Source: Roseivivax sediminis (GTDB lineage: Bacteria > Pseudomonadota > Alphaproteobacteria > Rhodobacterales > Rhodobacteraceae). Taken from it: a stretch of DNA of 64,000 nt. Location of the stretch: contig NZ_FOMS01000004.1 of assembly GCF_900112685.1 (NCBI RefSeq), positions 15,025-79,024 of the forward strand, in the 5' to 3' direction. Positions within the stretch are counted from its first letter, which is position 1; every line of letters begins with the position of its first letter. The translations under genes and the position numbers were made by a program. This document shows positions 63,176 through 64,000 of the stretch, piece after piece. The notes below the pieces were generated by a model, which was not told the DNA's origin, searched no databases, and saw nothing but the letters and a program-made list of their open reading frames with translations.

Positions 63176-64000
63176 ATGCGCCTCGCCGCCCTCGTCGCGA
63201 TCTGCCTCGGCCTCGCCCAGCCCGCCCTCGCCGATTGCGACGGCACCGACCTGCGCGGCACCTTCACCGCCGCCGAACGGGAGGACCTGGACCGCGCGCT
63301 CGACGGCCGGCCCTATGCCGAGGGCAACCACTGGATCGCCCGGCGCGGCGAGGAGGTCGTGCACCTCGTCGGCACGGTGCACCTGTCGGACCCGCGGCTC
63401 GACGGACCGCTGGACACGCTACGCCCGGTGATCGAGTCGTCGCGCCTCCTTCTCTTGGAAGCGACGCCCGATGGGCTCGCCGAACTGCAGGAACGGCTGA
63501 GAACCGATCCGGGCCTGATCGTCCTGCAGGACGCCTCCCTGCCCGAGCTCATGCCCGAAGCCGCCTGGCAACGCCTCGCAGACGCGGCCAGCGCCCGCGG
63601 CATCCCGCCGGTCATGGCGGCGAAGTTCCAGCCCTGGTACCTCACGCTGATGGTGTCGGTCCCGCCCTGCGCCACCGGGCAACTGGCCGATGCCAACGGT
63701 CTCGACACCCGCCTGCAGACCATCGCGGAGGACGCCGGCACGCCTATGGCCGCGCTCGAGGAGGTGGAGGCCGTCTTCAGCATCTTCCGCGACGCCCCGC
63801 TTGAGGACCAGGTGGAGATGCTGCGCGCCGCGCTGATCGACCCCGGCACCGGCGACGACATCTTCGCCACCCTGCTCGCCGCCTATTTCGAGGAGAAACC
63901 GGCGCAAAGCTGGGAGGTCACGCGCATCCTCGCCCGCCGCGACGCACCCGACGGCAGCCACCTCGACACGATGTTCCGCGATATGGAGGCAGCGCTGCTG
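63176..64000 (+). CDS. TraB/GumN family protein (partial, cut by window end)
   Basis: First 275 codons of an open frame that runs off the window. Signal peptide MRLAALVAICLGLAQPALA, so exported. HLVGTVHLSDPRL is the TraB/PrgY/GumN hallmark, and LLLLEATPDGLAEL follows at the expected spacing; these proteins share the TIKI metalloprotease-like fold. GGAG nine bases before the ATG. The frame is free of stops to base 64000, about 85% of a typical family length. Confidence 0.88.
   Translation, partial: MRLAALVAICLGLAQPALADCDGTDLRGTFTAAEREDLDRALDGRPYAEGNHWIARRGEEVVHLVGTVHLSDPRLDGPLDTLRPVIESSRLLLLEATPDGLAELQERLRTDPGLIVLQDASLPELMPEAAWQRLADAASARGIPPVMAAKFQPWYLTLMVSVPPCATGQLADANGLDTRLQTIAEDAGTPMAALEEVEAVFSIFRDAPLEDQVEMLRAALIDPGTGDDIFATLLAAYFEEKPAQSWEVTRILARRDAPDGSHLDTMFRDMEAALL

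Overview
The window is high-GC DNA, densely packed with genes. It looks like the chromosome of an alphaproteobacterium of the Rhodobacterales (Roseobacter/Rhodobacter type). The grounds are the protein families (a DUF1150 gene next to hsp20, a fused group-2 MrpAB antiporter subunit, a bacteriophytochrome with an HWE kinase), frequent ATGA/GTGA/TGATG gene overlaps, several TTG and GTG starts behind good Shine-Dalgarno sites, and CCUCCUCCC-loop RNAs at the left edge that resemble alphaproteobacterial cuckoo/CcsR RNAs. Species cannot be named from the sequence alone. No phage, transposon, CRISPR array or rRNA is visible. One tRNA (Thr, TGT) is present.

Layout. 1-0.23 kb: three copies of a CCCTCCTCCTCCCTGG motif, two of them complete hairpin loops (cuckoo-type sRNA). 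0.2-3.3 kb: valS. 3.4-6.6 kb: heme oxygenase plus bacteriophytochrome hybrid kinase, with a TGT-N12-ACA (PpsR/CrtJ-type) site at the promoter. 6.6-7.6 kb: extradiol dioxygenase. 8.4-14.5 kb: mrp Na+/H+ antiporter operon (AB, C, D, E, F, G). 14.6-16.4 kb: gamma-glutamyltransferase. 16.5 kb: tRNA-Thr, then a poorly coding stretch and two unknown genes (MASE1-like membrane protein, coiled-coil protein). 18.4-22.0 kb: transglutaminase-like protein and an NMT1/THI5-type ABC importer. 22.0-30.1 kb: a cyanophycin locus. 30.2-41.2 kb: two GH13 alpha-glucosidases facing a seven-gene operon of three Gfo/Idh dehydrogenases and a sugar ABC importer. 41.3-47.0 kb: VOC protein, YcaQ/AlkX-type glycosylase, PIG-L deacetylase, otsA, a Crp/Fnr regulator and otsB. 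47.3-50.0 kb: SHOCT protein, a lone ectoine synthase and an amidase. 50.3-55.8 kb: sulfate-activating enzyme, outer-membrane barrel protein, hsp20/DUF1150, DUF465 and purEK. 55.8-59.7 kb: phnM, DMT transporter, RHH-like protein, GNAT, SDR and a 45-aa membrane protein. 60.1-62.3 kb: groESL under a CIRCE element. 62.4-64.0 kb: DUF2161 nuclease-like protein and a TraB/GumN protein cut by the window edge.

Themes. Much of the content fits a halotolerant, stress-adapted marine lifestyle: Na+ extrusion (Mrp), trehalose synthesis (otsAB), ectoine cyclisation or rescue (ectC), chaperones and red-light sensing. Nitrogen storage is the most coherent system. Cyanophycinase, cyanophycin synthetase, an unassigned ATP-grasp ligase and a CocE/NonD hydrolase lie on one strand, and isoaspartyl peptidase is divergent. 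Together they could make the polymer, cut it to beta-Asp-Arg and split the dipeptide; the extra ligase and hydrolase are unexplained. That extended locus, the cuckoo RNA array, the PpsR-like site at bphOP, the otsA/PIG-L coupling and the ectC/amidase pair are the places most worth a second look.
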